Made by a program: the position numbers and the translations under genes. From Streptomyces sp. NBC_00510 (GTDB lineage: Bacteria > Actinomycetota > Actinomycetes > Streptomycetales > Streptomycetaceae): a DNA stretch of 64,000 nucleotides. Below the pieces are notes generated by a model, which saw only the letters and a list, made by a program, of their open reading frames with translations, searched no databases and was not told the DNA's origin. Where the stretch lies: positions 7,028,501 through 7,092,500 of the forward strand of contig CP107851.1 of NCBI GenBank assembly GCA_036013505.1, read 5' to 3'. Positions 8,255 to 16,777 of the stretch are shown here, in pieces (the stretch's first letter is position 1; every line of letters starts with the position of its first letter).

Positions 8255-10793
8255 GGCGGGCGTTGGTGTGCCGGGTGGCGACCGCCGTGGTGGGGTCCTC
8301 GGGCCAGGGGTGCTTGGGGTAGCGGCCGCGGAGTTCCGCGCGCACCGCGCGGTAGCCGTCGCGCCAGAAGGAGGCGAGGTCGGCGGTGACGGCGGCGGGG
8401 CGTCCCGCGGGGGAGAGCAGGTGGACGAGGAGGGGGACGCGGCCGCCGGCGATGCGGGGGGTGGCGGTCCAGCCGAAGAGTTCCTGGAGTTTGGCGGCGA
8501 GGACGGGGCGGTCCTCGTCGTAGGAGACGCGGACCTTGGAGCCGGAGGGGATCTCCAGGCGTTCCGGGGCGAGTTCGTCGAGGCGGGCGGCGTCGCCGGT
8601 GGCCCAGGGCAGGAGGCGGCCCAGGGCGGTGGCGGCGTCGACGCGGGCGAGGTCGGCGCGGCGGCGGGCGGTGGCGAGTTCGGGGGCGAGCCAGTCGTCC
8701 GCGTGGGAGAGCAGGGCCTCGTCGGAGACGTCGGGCCAGGGGGCGCCGATCTCGCGGTGGAGGAAGGCCAGGCGCCGGCGCAGGGTGTCGGCGTCGCGGG
8801 TCCACTTCAGCAGGCGGGGTCCTTCGCGGCGGAGGCCGTCGAGGAGCGCGGTGCGCAGCTGTGCGGGGTCGGGGTCGGTCAGGGGCCGGGTGGTGAGGGT
8901 GATCGCGCCGAGGCGGGCGGCGTGGTGGGCGGTGACGTCGCCGTCGGCCCAGGTGACCTCGTCGGTCCCGGTGAGCAGGGGCGCGGCGGCGGTGCGGGCG
9001 GTGTCCTCGTCGATGACGGCGGCGAGGCGTACGCGGGCGGCGGGGGAGCCGGCGGGGCGGTCGGCGACGGCGACGGCGAGCCACTGGGGGGTGCCGAGGC
9101 GGGTGCCGTCGGCGAGGTCGGCGGCGGTGCCGGAGGCCATCAGGTAGCCGGTCCCCGTGCCGCTGCCGCTGCCCGTGCCCGCGCGGCGGCGGGCGACGCG
9201 CTCGGGGAAGGCGAGTGCGGTGAGGAGGCCGGCGGCGGTGTCGTCGGTGAGCGCGGTGGCGGGGTGGTCGGGGGCCGCGGCGGCGAGGCGGCGGGCCTCG
9301 CGGCGCCAGCGGTCGGCGTGGGCGTCGTGGGCGCGGCGGGTGGTGCGCCAGGCGGCGGCGAGGTCGTCGCCGCGCTCGCGCGGTGGCTGTTCGGACAGGA
9401 GGGCGACGATGTCGGCGGCGCGGCGGGTGCCGGTGCGGGGGGCGCCGTCGAGGAGGGCGCGGGCGAGGCGGGGGTGGAGGCCGATGCGGGCCATGCGGTC
9501 GCCGCGGTCGGTGGTGCGGCCGTCGTGGCGGAGGGCTCCGATGGCGGTGAGGACGTCGTGGGCGGCGGCGAGGGCGCCGGGCGGGGGCGGGTCGAGGAGG
9601 GCGAGCCCGGAGGCGTCGGGGTCGCCCCACGCGGCGGCCTGGAGGGCGAAGGGGGTGAGGTCGGCGATGGCGATCTCGGGGGAGGGGAAGCGGGGCCGGG
9701 CGGTGTCCTCGGCCTCGTTCCAGCAGCGGTAGGCGGTGCCGGGGGCTTCGCGTCCGGCGCGTCCGGCGCGCTGGGCGGCGGTGGCGAGGGAGGCGCGGAC
9801 GGTGGTGAGGGAGCCGAGTCCGCGGGCGTGGTCGGTGCGGGGTTCGCGGGCGAGGCCGGAGTCGACGACGACGCGTACGCCGGGGACGGTGAGGCTGGAT
9901 TCGGCGACGGAGGTGGAGAGCACGACGCGGCGCCGGGTGCCGTCGCCGCCGCGGAGCACGGCGTCCTGGACGGCGGCGGGTGCCTGGCCGTGGAGTTGGA
10001 GGACGTCGGCGCCGGCGTCGCCGAGCATCCCGGCGACGCGGGCGATCTCGCCGGTGCCGGGGAGGAAGCACAGGACGTCGCCGTCGCTGGTGCGCAGCGC
10101 GGTGCGGACGGTGGCGGCGACGTGGTCGAGGAAGGCGGGGTCGACGCGCATGCCGTGCGGCGGCCGGATGCCGTGCGGCGGGGGTGCGTGGGTGACGGTG
10201 ACGGGGTGGAGGCGGCCTTCGGCGTGGACGACGGGTGCGTCGCCGAGCAGCCGGGACCAGGCGTCGGCGTCGGTGGTGGCGGAGGCGGCGACGATGCGCA
10301 GGTCGGGGCGGAGGGCGGCGCGCACGTCGAGGAGGAAGGCCATGGCGGTGTCGGCGTCGAGGTGGCGTTCGTGGCACTCGTCGAGGAGGACGGTGGTGGT
10401 GCCGGGGAGTTCCTGGTCGCGCTGGAGCCGCTGGAGGAGGACGCCGGTGGTGACGACCTCGACGACGGTGCCGGGGGAGACCTTGCGGTCGCCGCGCACG
10501 GTGTGTCCGACGCGGCCGCCGGTCTCCTCGCCGAGGAGCCAGGCCATGCGGCGGGCGGCGGCCTTGGCGGCCATGCGGCGTGGTTCGGCGACGACGACGG
10601 TCCGTGCGGGGCGGCCGTCGTCGAGGAGCCCGGCGAGGGCGAGCGGGACGAGGGTGGTCTTGCCGGTGCCGGGCGGGGCGGCGAGGACGGCGCAGCCGTG
10701 GCTGTCGAGGGCGTCGTGGAGGGCGGGCAGGGCGGTGCGCACCGGGAGGGCGGCGAGGGCGTCCTCGCGCAGGCCCGCGGGGCGGGGGGTCAC
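8223..10793 (-). CDS. hrpB: ATP-dependent helicase HrpB (DEAH/RHA family)
   Basis: 856 residues from the GTG at 10793, which overlaps the upstream methyltransferase stop (GTGA); longer frames upstream are low-complexity Arg/Pro reading. Motif I is PPGTGKTT (residues 41-47), motif II DECH (136-139), motif III ASATT, then STSVAESSLTVPGV (motif V) and QRAGRAGR (motif VI). A winged-helix/ratchet region follows, and the HrpB-specific C-terminal domain includes PWP...SHAD and SGSKVRVSYDEDRPVLA. DEAH helicases of this type unwind RNA; the HrpB cellular role in actinobacteria is poorly known. The 3' end overlaps the HTH-LAGLIDADG gene by 32 bases. Confidence 0.93.
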   Translation of the reverse strand: MTPRPAGLREDALAALPVRTALPALHDALDSHGCAVLAAPPGTGKTTLVPLALAGLLDDGRPARTVVVAEPRRMAAKAAARRMAWLLGEETGGRVGHTVRGDRKVSPGTVVEVVTTGVLLQRLQRDQELPGTTTVLLDECHERHLDADTAMAFLLDVRAALRPDLRIVAASATTDADAWSRLLGDAPVVHAEGRLHPVTVTHAPPPHGIRPPHGMRVDPAFLDHVAATVRTALRTSDGDVLCFLPGTGEIARVAGMLGDAGADVLQLHGQAPAAVQDAVLRGGDGTRRRVVLSTSVAESSLTVPGVRVVVDSGLAREPRTDHARGLGSLTTVRASLATAAQRAGRAGREAPGTAYRCWNEAEDTARPRFPSPEIAIADLTPFALQAAAWGDPDASGLALLDPPPPGALAAAHDVLTAIGALRHDGRTTDRGDRMARIGLHPRLARALLDGAPRTGTRRAADIVALLSEQPPRERGDDLAAAWRTTRRAHDAHADRWRREARRLAAAAPDHPATALTDDTAAGLLTALAFPERVARRRAGTGSGSGTGTGYLMASGTAADLADGTRLGTPQWLAVAVADRPAGSPAARVRLAAVIDEDTARTAAAPLLTGTDEVTWADGDVTAHHAARLGAITLTTRPLTDPDPAQLRTALLDGLRREGPRLLKWTRDADTLRRRLAFLHREIGAPWPDVSDEALLSHADDWLAPELATARRRADLARVDAATALGRLLPWATGDAARLDELAPERLEIPSGSKVRVSYDEDRPVLAAKLQELFGWTATPRIAGGRVPLLVHLLSPAGRPAAVTADLASFWRDGYRAVRAELRGRYPKHPWPEDPTTAVATRHTNARLNASGRRTGP

Positions 10794-11650
10794 GGGGCGA
10801 CGCAGACGAAGATCGCGGTGCCGGGGATGATCCTGCCGCGCAGCGGGGACCAGCCGCCCCATTCGGCGGTGTTCCAGGCGGGCCATTCGGGTTCGACGAG
10901 GTCGACGAGGTGGAAGCCGGCGGCGGCGAGTTCGCGGACGCGGTCGCCGAGGGTGCGGTGGTGTTCGACGTAGACGGCGTGTCCGCTCTCGTCCTGTTCG
11001 ACGTAGGGGGTGCGGTCGAAGTAGGAGGCGGAGGCGGTGAGTCCGTCGGGGCCGGGTTCGTCGGGGAAGGCCCAGCGGATGGGGTGGGTGACGGAGAAGA
11101 CCCAGCGGCCGCCGGGGCGCAGGACGCGCCGGACCTCGCGCATGACGTGGGCGGTGTCGGCGATGAAGGGGAGGGCGCCGTAGGCGGAGCAGGCGTGGTC
11201 GAAGGAGGCGTCGGCGAAGGGGAGGGCGCCGGCGTCGGCCTGGACGAGGGGGAACGCGGTGACGGGAGGGGCGGGGGAGCGGGCGGCGCGCTCGTCGTCG
11301 ATGCGGCGGGCGTGCTGGAGCTGGCGGTGGGAGAGGTCGAGGGCGACGGGCCGGGCGCCGTGCGCGGCGAGCCAGCGGGAGCACTGGGCGGCGCCGGCGC
11401 CGATCTCCAGGACGGACGCGCCCTTCAGTCCGGCGGCGGGTCCGAGGAGGTGGAGCTCGTCCTCGGTTGCTCCTTCCGGGCCCCAGACGAAATCTCCGTC
11501 GCCGAGGAACTCTCCGTGGTCGTTCTGGTACTCGTCGGCGTTGCGGTCCCACCATCCGCGGTTGGCTCGGCTGCTCTCCGTGGCGCCTGCGACACGGCGC
11601 GTGGCCTCGGGTTCTTCGGGGACGGGCCGGGGGGCCGGTGCTTGGATCAT
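10790..11650 (-). CDS. Class I SAM-dependent methyltransferase
   Basis: 286 residues from the ATG at 11650 (MIQAPAPRPVPEE); a longer frame starting at 11842 would cross the rpsA promoter and is rejected. It has the Rossmann methyltransferase motif I VLEIGAGAAQCSRWL (about residue 103), then VALDLSHRQL (motif post-I), VQADAGALPFADASFD (motif II) and LRPGGRWVFS (motif III), typical of UbiE/Methyltransf_11 enzymes. The N-terminus WWDRNADEYQNDHGEFLGDGDFVWGP is a known actinobacterial subfamily pattern. Substrate unknown. It is the first gene of a two-gene operon with hrpB, to which it is coupled by a 4-base overlap. Confidence 0.88.
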   Translation of the reverse strand: MIQAPAPRPVPEEPEATRRVAGATESSRANRGWWDRNADEYQNDHGEFLGDGDFVWGPEGATEDELHLLGPAAGLKGASVLEIGAGAAQCSRWLAAHGARPVALDLSHRQLQHARRIDDERAARSPAPPVTAFPLVQADAGALPFADASFDHACSAYGALPFIADTAHVMREVRRVLRPGGRWVFSVTHPIRWAFPDEPGPDGLTASASYFDRTPYVEQDESGHAVYVEHHRTLGDRVRELAAAGFHLVDLVEPEWPAWNTAEWGGWSPLRGRIIPGTAIFVCVAP

Positions 11651-11953
11651 TGCGCTGCTCGTCGTACCCTCTGTGGTGACCTGTGGCTGCGGTGCCGCCG
11701 CAACACGTCTATGTGCCAGTGCCCGGTACGGGGTGTTACGCCCGTGGTGCGCTCTTCGTGCATTGACCGTGCCCGGCTGCCCCCGTATGCTACAAGTTGC
11801 GCTGCGAGCCTGCGCGCCTCGGACGGAGCAGGCTGCGCTCACATCTGTTGTAAACCTCTCGGCCTCTGGGCTGTCCGGAATCGGCAGGAGCGAAACGGGC
11901 TTACGGCGTAGCAGTACCTACGACTTCATGTCCGTACCGGAGCCCTTTTCCTA
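11651..11953 (+). other. Divergent intergenic region with the rpsA promoter and leader
   Basis: 303 bases between the methyltransferase start and rpsA. It holds the rpsA promoter at 11763-11791 and a predicted 5' leader of about 155 bases. No convincing ORF was seen. Ribosomal protein S1 represses its own leader in other bacteria; whether this leader folds in that way was not established here. Confidence 0.6.
11763..11791 (+). promoter_or_regulatory. rpsA housekeeping (HrdB-type) promoter
   Basis: TTGACC (11763-11768) and TATGCT (11786-11791) are separated by exactly 17 bases, a near-consensus sigma-70 promoter. Transcription would begin near 11798, giving a ~155-base leader before rpsA. Confidence 0.8.
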
Positions 11954-13450
11954 ATGACGAGCAGCACCGAGGCCCAGGCCCCTCGTACCACCCCGCAGGT
12001 GGCGGTCAACGACATCGGTTCCGAGGAAGCCTTCCTCGCCGCGATCGACGAGACGATCAAGTACTTCAACGACGGCGACATCGTCGACGGCGTCATCGTG
12101 AAGGTCGACCGGGACGAGGTCCTGCTCGACATCGGTTACAAGACCGAGGGTGTCATCCCCTCGCGCGAGCTTTCGATCAAGCACGACGTCGACCCCAACG
12201 AGGTCGTCGCCGTGGGCGACGAGATCGAGGCCCTGGTCCTCCAGAAGGAGGACAAGGAGGGCCGCCTGATCCTGTCCAAGAAGCGCGCTCAGTACGAGCG
12301 TGCCTGGGGCACGATCGAGAAGATCAAGGAAGAGGACGGGATCGTCACCGGTACCGTCATCGAGGTCGTCAAGGGTGGTCTCATCCTCGACATCGGCCTC
12401 CGTGGCTTCCTCCCCGCCTCGCTGGTCGAGATGCGCCGTGTCCGCGACCTCCAGCCGTACGTCGGCAAGGAGCTCGAGGCCAAGATCATCGAGCTGGACA
12501 AGAACCGCAACAACGTGGTCCTGTCCCGCCGTGCCTGGCTGGAGCAGACCCAGAGCGAGGTCCGTCAGACCTTCCTCACCACCCTCCAGAAGGGTCAGGT
12601 GCGCTCCGGCGTCGTCTCCTCCATCGTCAACTTCGGTGCCTTCGTGGACCTGGGTGGCGTGGACGGCCTGGTGCACGTGTCGGAGCTGTCCTGGAAGCAC
12701 ATCGACCACCCCTCCGAGGTCGTCGAGGTCGGCCAGGAGGTCACGGTCGAGGTCCTGGACGTCGACATGGACCGCGAGCGTGTCTCCCTGTCGCTGAAGG
12801 CGACCCAGGAAGACCCGTGGCAGCAGTTCGCCCGCACCCACCAGATCGGCCAGGTCGTGCCGGGCAAGGTCACGAAGCTGGTGCCGTTCGGTGCGTTCGT
12901 CCGCGTGGACGAGGGCATCGAGGGTCTGGTCCACATCTCCGAGCTGGCCGAGCGCCACGTGGAGATCCCGGAGCAGGTCGTCCAGGTCAACGACGAGATC
13001 TTCGTCAAGGTCATCGACATCGACCTCGAGCGCCGTCGCATCAGCCTCTCGCTGAAGCAGGCCAACGAGTCCTTCGGTGCCGACCCGGCCTCGGTCGAGT
13101 TCGACCCGACCCTGTACGGCATGGCCGCGTCCTACGACGACCAGGGCAACTACATCTACCCCGAGGGCTTCGACCCCGAGGCCAACGACTGGCTCGAGGG
13201 CTACGAGACCCAGCGCGAGGCGTGGGAGCACCAGTACGCCGAGGCGCAGTCCCGCTTCGAGCAGCACCAGGCCCAGGTCATCAAGTCCCGCGAGGCCGAC
13301 GCCGAGGCTGCGGCCGCGGCCGGCGAGGCGGCTCCGGCCGGCCCGACCGGTGGCTCGTACTCCTCGGAGTCCGGCGACCAGTCCGGCGCGCTCGCGTCGG
13401 ACGAGGCGCTGGCCGCGCTCCGCGAGAAGCTGGCCGGCGGCCAGAGCTGA
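11954..13450 (+). CDS. rpsA: 30S ribosomal protein S1
   Basis: 498 residues with four S1 (OB-fold) RNA-binding repeats: about residues 35-105 (GDIVDGVIVKVDRDEVLLDIG), 120-190, 207-277 (GQVRSGVVSSIVNFGAFVDLGGVDG) and 292-362 (GQVVPGKVTKLVPFGAFVRVDEG). The four-repeat length matches actinobacterial S1, shorter than the six-repeat E. coli form. The C-terminal tail is acidic, Ala/Glu rich and low complexity. It binds mRNA on the small subunit to assist initiation. It has its own strong promoter and terminator, so it is probably monocistronic. Confidence 0.97.
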   Translation: MTSSTEAQAPRTTPQVAVNDIGSEEAFLAAIDETIKYFNDGDIVDGVIVKVDRDEVLLDIGYKTEGVIPSRELSIKHDVDPNEVVAVGDEIEALVLQKEDKEGRLILSKKRAQYERAWGTIEKIKEEDGIVTGTVIEVVKGGLILDIGLRGFLPASLVEMRRVRDLQPYVGKELEAKIIELDKNRNNVVLSRRAWLEQTQSEVRQTFLTTLQKGQVRSGVVSSIVNFGAFVDLGGVDGLVHVSELSWKHIDHPSEVVEVGQEVTVEVLDVDMDRERVSLSLKATQEDPWQQFARTHQIGQVVPGKVTKLVPFGAFVRVDEGIEGLVHISELAERHVEIPEQVVQVNDEIFVKVIDIDLERRRISLSLKQANESFGADPASVEFDPTLYGMAASYDDQGNYIYPEGFDPEANDWLEGYETQREAWEHQYAEAQSRFEQHQAQVIKSREADAEAAAAAGEAAPAGPTGGSYSSESGDQSGALASDEALAALREKLAGGQS

Positions 13451-13476
13451 TCGCAGGGCGTATCGCCCATGCACCA

Positions 13477-13515
13477 CGGAAGGACCCGCTCTCCCCTGGA
13501 GGGCGGGTCCTTCCG
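13477..13515 (+). terminator. rpsA terminator
   Basis: A perfect 13-bp stem (13477-13489 with 13503-13515) with a 13-base loop, 26 bases after the rpsA stop and before the next gene on the same strand. No U-tract follows. Confidence 0.8.
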
Positions 13516-13597
13516 CGTTGCCGGGTCCGGGTGGGAATGCGCGGGCTGTGCGGTCCGTTGCACTCAGAGTTGACGAAGACCGAAGGAAGGGTGCGCA

Positions 13598-14533
13598 GTG
13601 CTGGATCCGCAGGGGCTGTACGCATACGAGCCGGGCGGGGCAGAGGCGGTCGACGAGGCGTTCGGTGAGACCGGACCCGTGCTGCTGTACCACTTCGACG
13701 GGTACATCGACGCCGGGGAGACCGGCGCGCAGGTCGTCGAGGAGCTGCTGGAGCGGCAGGAGCACCAGGTGGTGGCGCGTTTCGACGCGGACCGCCTGGT
13801 GGACTACCGCGCGCGCCGTCCGTTGATGACCTTCAAGCGGGACCGCTGGACGGCGTACGACGCGCCGGAGATCGCGTTGCGGCTGGTCCGTGACAGTACG
13901 GGCAGCCCCTTCCTGCTGCTGTCGGGCCAGGAGCCGGACATCGAGTGGGAGCGTTTCGCCGCCGCGGTGGTGCAGGTCGTGGAGCGGCTGGGGGTACGGC
14001 TGGCGATCAACTTCCACGGCATCCCCATGGGCGTGCCGCACACCCGCCCGGTGGGGCTGACGCCGCACGGCAACCGGCTGGACCTGGTGCCGGGGCACCG
14101 CAGCTGGTTCGACGAGGCGCAGGTGCCGGGCAGCGCGGAGTCGCTGGTCGAGTTCCGGCTGGCGGAGGCGGGCCGTGATGTGCTGGGCCTGGCCACCCAC
14201 GTGCCCCACTACCTGGCGCGTTCGGGTTACCCGGACTCCGCGCTGACGGTGGTGGAGACGCTGACGGCCGCCACCGGACTGGTGCTTCCGCAGGTGGCGC
14301 ACGCGCTGCGGATGGAGGCGCACACGGTGCGTGCCGAGATCGACCGGCAGGTCGCCGACGGCGACGCGGAGCTGGTCGCGGTGGTGCAGGGTCTGGAGAA
14401 CCAGTACGACGCGCTGGCGGGCGGCGGCAGCCGGCAGAACCTGATCGCCGAGCCGGTCGAGCTGCCGTCGGCGGACGACCTGGCGGCGGAGTTCGAGCGC
14501 TTCCTGGCCGACCGCGAGGACGACGGCTCCTGA
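13598..14533 (+). CDS. PAC2-family protein (proteasome-assembly-chaperone fold)
   Basis: 311 residues from a GTG at 13598 with GAAGGAAGGG upstream. The PAC2 fold spans about 25-235: VLLYHFDGYIDAGETGAQVVEELL, then LLLSGQEPDIEWERF, LAINFHGIPMGVPHTRP and LGLATHVPHYLARSGYPDSALTVVETL. The family is conserved in actinobacteria and related to archaeal and eukaryotic proteasome-assembly chaperones. A role with the mycelial proteasome has been proposed for some members; nothing in this context proves it. It lies directly upstream of coaE (41 bases). Confidence 0.88.
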   Translation: MLDPQGLYAYEPGGAEAVDEAFGETGPVLLYHFDGYIDAGETGAQVVEELLERQEHQVVARFDADRLVDYRARRPLMTFKRDRWTAYDAPEIALRLVRDSTGSPFLLLSGQEPDIEWERFAAAVVQVVERLGVRLAINFHGIPMGVPHTRPVGLTPHGNRLDLVPGHRSWFDEAQVPGSAESLVEFRLAEAGRDVLGLATHVPHYLARSGYPDSALTVVETLTAATGLVLPQVAHALRMEAHTVRAEIDRQVADGDAELVAVVQGLENQYDALAGGGSRQNLIAEPVELPSADDLAAEFERFLADREDDGS

Positions 14534-14574
14534 CCCGGATCGTGGGTGCGCGGGGGCACCGGTAGTCTCGCGCC

Positions 14575-15177
14575 ATGGTCAAAGTGGGGTTGACGGGCGG
14601 GATCGGGGCGGGCAAGAGCGAGGTGTCGCGGCTGCTGGCCTCGTACGGGGCGGTGCTGGTCGACGCCGACCGGATCGCGCGCGAGGTGGTGGAGCCGGGC
14701 ACACCCGGGCTGGCGGCGGTGGTCGCCGAGTTCGGCGAGGGGGTGCTGGCCGCCGGCGGCGCCCTGGACCGGCCGAAGCTGGGCGCGATCGTCTTCTCCG
14801 ACCCCGAGCGGCTGCGGGCGCTGAACGCCATCGTCCACCCCCTGGTCCGGGACCGTTCGGCGGCGCTGGAGCAGGCGGCCGGCCCGGACGCGGTCGTCGT
14901 GCACGACGTGCCGCTGCTGGCGGAGAACGCCCTGGCACCGCTGTACGACCTGGTCGTGGTGGTGGACGCCGCACCGGAGACCCAGCTGGACCGGCTGGTG
15001 CGGCTGCGCGGCATGGCCGAGGAGGACGCCCGGGCCCGGATGGCGGCCCAGGCCACCCGGGAACAGCGGCTGGCGGTCGCCGACGTCGTGATCGACAACG
15101 ACGGGCCGCTGGAGGCGCTGGAGCCCCAGGTCCGGCAGGTGTGGGAGCAGTTGCGTCAAAAGATCGTCAAGAGCTGA
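14575..15177 (+). CDS. coaE: Dephospho-CoA kinase
   Basis: 200 residues. P-loop GLTGGIGAGKSEV sits at the N-terminus, followed by VDADRIAREVVEPGTPG (substrate-binding Asp-Ala-Asp) and VHDVPLLAENAL. A further stretch is DLVVVVDAAPETQLDRLVRLRGMAEEDARAR (lid), written here in parts: DLVVVVDAAPETQ and LVRLRGMAEEDARAR. It catalyses the last step of coenzyme A synthesis, phosphorylation of the 3'-OH of dephospho-CoA. The length is normal for CoaE without the C-terminal GrpB extension found in mycobacteria. Being downstream of rpsA and PAC2 is a common actinobacterial arrangement. Confidence 0.96.
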   Translation: MVKVGLTGGIGAGKSEVSRLLASYGAVLVDADRIAREVVEPGTPGLAAVVAEFGEGVLAAGGALDRPKLGAIVFSDPERLRALNAIVHPLVRDRSAALEQAAGPDAVVVHDVPLLAENALAPLYDLVVVVDAAPETQLDRLVRLRGMAEEDARARMAAQATREQRLAVADVVIDNDGPLEALEPQVRQVWEQLRQKIVKS

Positions 15178-15245
15178 TCCGGAATCCTCTCCGCGGACGT
15201 CTGTGGAGCAGTAGCGTCGCTCCACCGCGGACAGAGGGGGCTGGG

Positions 15246-16190
15246 ATGGAAGCCGTGTCGGCAGCGATCGGGATCGCCGTCGTGGTGCTGGGACTGGGTG
15301 GTCTCAAGAGCAGTTTCCGGGTGATCAAGCAGTACGAGCGGGGTGTGGTCTACCGCTTCGGGCGGGTGCGGCCGCACGCCAAGCAGCCCGGACCGCGTCT
15401 GCTGGTGCCGCTGGCGGACCGGATGACCAAGGTCAACATGCAGGTGGTGACCATGCCGGTGCCCTCGCAGGAGGGCATCACCCGCGACAACGTCTCGGTC
15501 CGGGTGGACGCCGTGCTGTACTTCCGGGTCATCGACCCGATCAAGGCCACGGTGGACGTGCAGAACTACCAATTCGCGATGTTGCAGGTGGCCCAGACCT
15601 CGCTGCGCTCGGTGATCGGCAAGAGCGAGCTGGACGACCTGCTGTCGGGGCGCGAGGCGATGAACGAGGGCCTGGAGCTGATGCTGGCCACGCCTGCCGT
15701 CGAGTGGGGCATCCACATCGACCGCGTGGAGATCAAGGACGTGGCACTGCCGGAGTCGATGAAGCGGTCGATGGCGCGGCAGGCCGAGGCCGACCGCGAG
15801 CGCCGGGCGCGCATCATCACCGCCGACGGCGAACTGCAGGCCTCGCAGAAGCTCGCGCAGGCCGCGGCCGCGATGGACGGCACGCCGGCGGCGATGCAGC
15901 TGCGCCTGCTGCAGACGGTCGTGGAGGTGGCCGCGGAGAAGAACTCGACGCTGGTCATGCCGTTCCCGGTGGAGATGCTGCGCTTCTTCGAGCGGGCGGC
16001 CGGAAGCGAACGCCCGGCCGCCGAACCGGCCCCTGTTCCTGCCCCGGCACCCGACCCCGCCGCGGCTGTGGAGCCGGCGCGACCCGTCGCCCAGGTCGAC
16101 GGCGCGGCGCCGGCGGCCCTGGAGGCGCCGAAGGGCCCGGCCGGGCCCGCGGTGCCGGCGGAACGGCGCCCGGCCGACGAGGAGGCGTGA
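15246..16190 (+). CDS. SPFH/band-7 (slipin) membrane protein
   Basis: 314 residues from the ATG at 15246, preceded by GAGGGGGCTGGG; a longer frame from 15141 lies inside coaE. One N-terminal transmembrane helix (about 4-20) is followed by the SPFH domain (YERGVVYRFGRV, PGPRLLVPLADRMTKVNMQ, TRDNVSVRVDAVLYFRV, VAQTSLRSVIGKSELDDLL). A coiled helix rich in Arg/Glu/Ala (MARQAEADRERRARIITADGE split around residue 180) follows. The C-terminal ~60 residues are Pro/Ala-rich and probably disordered. Slipins oligomerise on membranes as scaffolds. No NfeD-type partner protease was seen beside it. Confidence 0.9.
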   Translation: MEAVSAAIGIAVVVLGLGGLKSSFRVIKQYERGVVYRFGRVRPHAKQPGPRLLVPLADRMTKVNMQVVTMPVPSQEGITRDNVSVRVDAVLYFRVIDPIKATVDVQNYQFAMLQVAQTSLRSVIGKSELDDLLSGREAMNEGLELMLATPAVEWGIHIDRVEIKDVALPESMKRSMARQAEADRERRARIITADGELQASQKLAQAAAAMDGTPAAMQLRLLQTVVEVAAEKNSTLVMPFPVEMLRFFERAAGSERPAAEPAPVPAPAPDPAAAVEPARPVAQVDGAAPAALEAPKGPAGPAVPAERRPADEEA

Positions 16191-16282
16191 GCGACCGCCG
16201 GGCTGTTCCGCCGGGGAATGCATATGCGAATGGTGATGTTGGGTAGTTGTGTGGTGCCGAGTGCCCGGGGAAGGAGGCGGCT

Positions 16283-16651
16283 GTGCCCGAGCAGAGCCCC
16301 GAGAACCACGTCATCGACTTCCGTGCGGCCGAGCAGCTGCTGGCGGCCCGCGACGCCCGTGGGGCGGTGAAGCTGCTGGACTCGGTCATCGCCGCCCACC
16401 CGGAGAACACCGCCGCGCGGCTGCTGCGCGCGCGGGCCTTCTTCCTGTCCGCGCAGCTGCGCCCGGCCGAGCTGGAGTTCCAGGTCGTCCTGGAGCGCGA
16501 GCCGGACAACGCGTACGCGCACTTCGCCCTCGGCCGCACCCTGGAGCGTTCCGGCCGCTCCGGAGAGGCGCTGCGGCACTTCCGGCTGGCAGCGGCGCTC
16601 GACCCCAAGCCCGACTACCTGCAGGCGGCCCGCTTCCCCGACCCGGCGTGA
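16283..16651 (+). CDS. Small TPR-repeat protein
   Basis: 122 residues from GTG at 16283, with AAGGAGG at 16271-16277 at ideal spacing. It contains about two and a half tetratricopeptide-like helical repeats (ARDARGAVKLLDSVIAAHPENTAA, then AELEFQVVLEREPDNAYAHFALG and SGEALRHFRLAAALDPKPD, cited in pieces under the length limit). Such small TPR proteins mediate protein contacts; no target is evident. It is conserved next to coaE-type loci in Streptomyces as far as recalled, which is not checkable here. Confidence 0.85.
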   Translation: MPEQSPENHVIDFRAAEQLLAARDARGAVKLLDSVIAAHPENTAARLLRARAFFLSAQLRPAELEFQVVLEREPDNAYAHFALGRTLERSGRSGEALRHFRLAAALDPKPDYLQAARFPDPA

Positions 16652-16777
16652 GCCAGGGTGGGTAGTTCGTCCGCTTTTACGGCGAACACCCCTCGCGTCA
16701 CATTGATCCGTATCGTCACTCCCGTTACCGTTCCGGGGCACGCATTCTGACGCAGCCTCAACTGTCGGGAGCCGGCC

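Noticed and set aside
8268..10973. Gly-rich 901-codon plus-strand frame opposite hrpB
   Set aside because: Antisense composition; hrpB motifs on the minus strand are complete.
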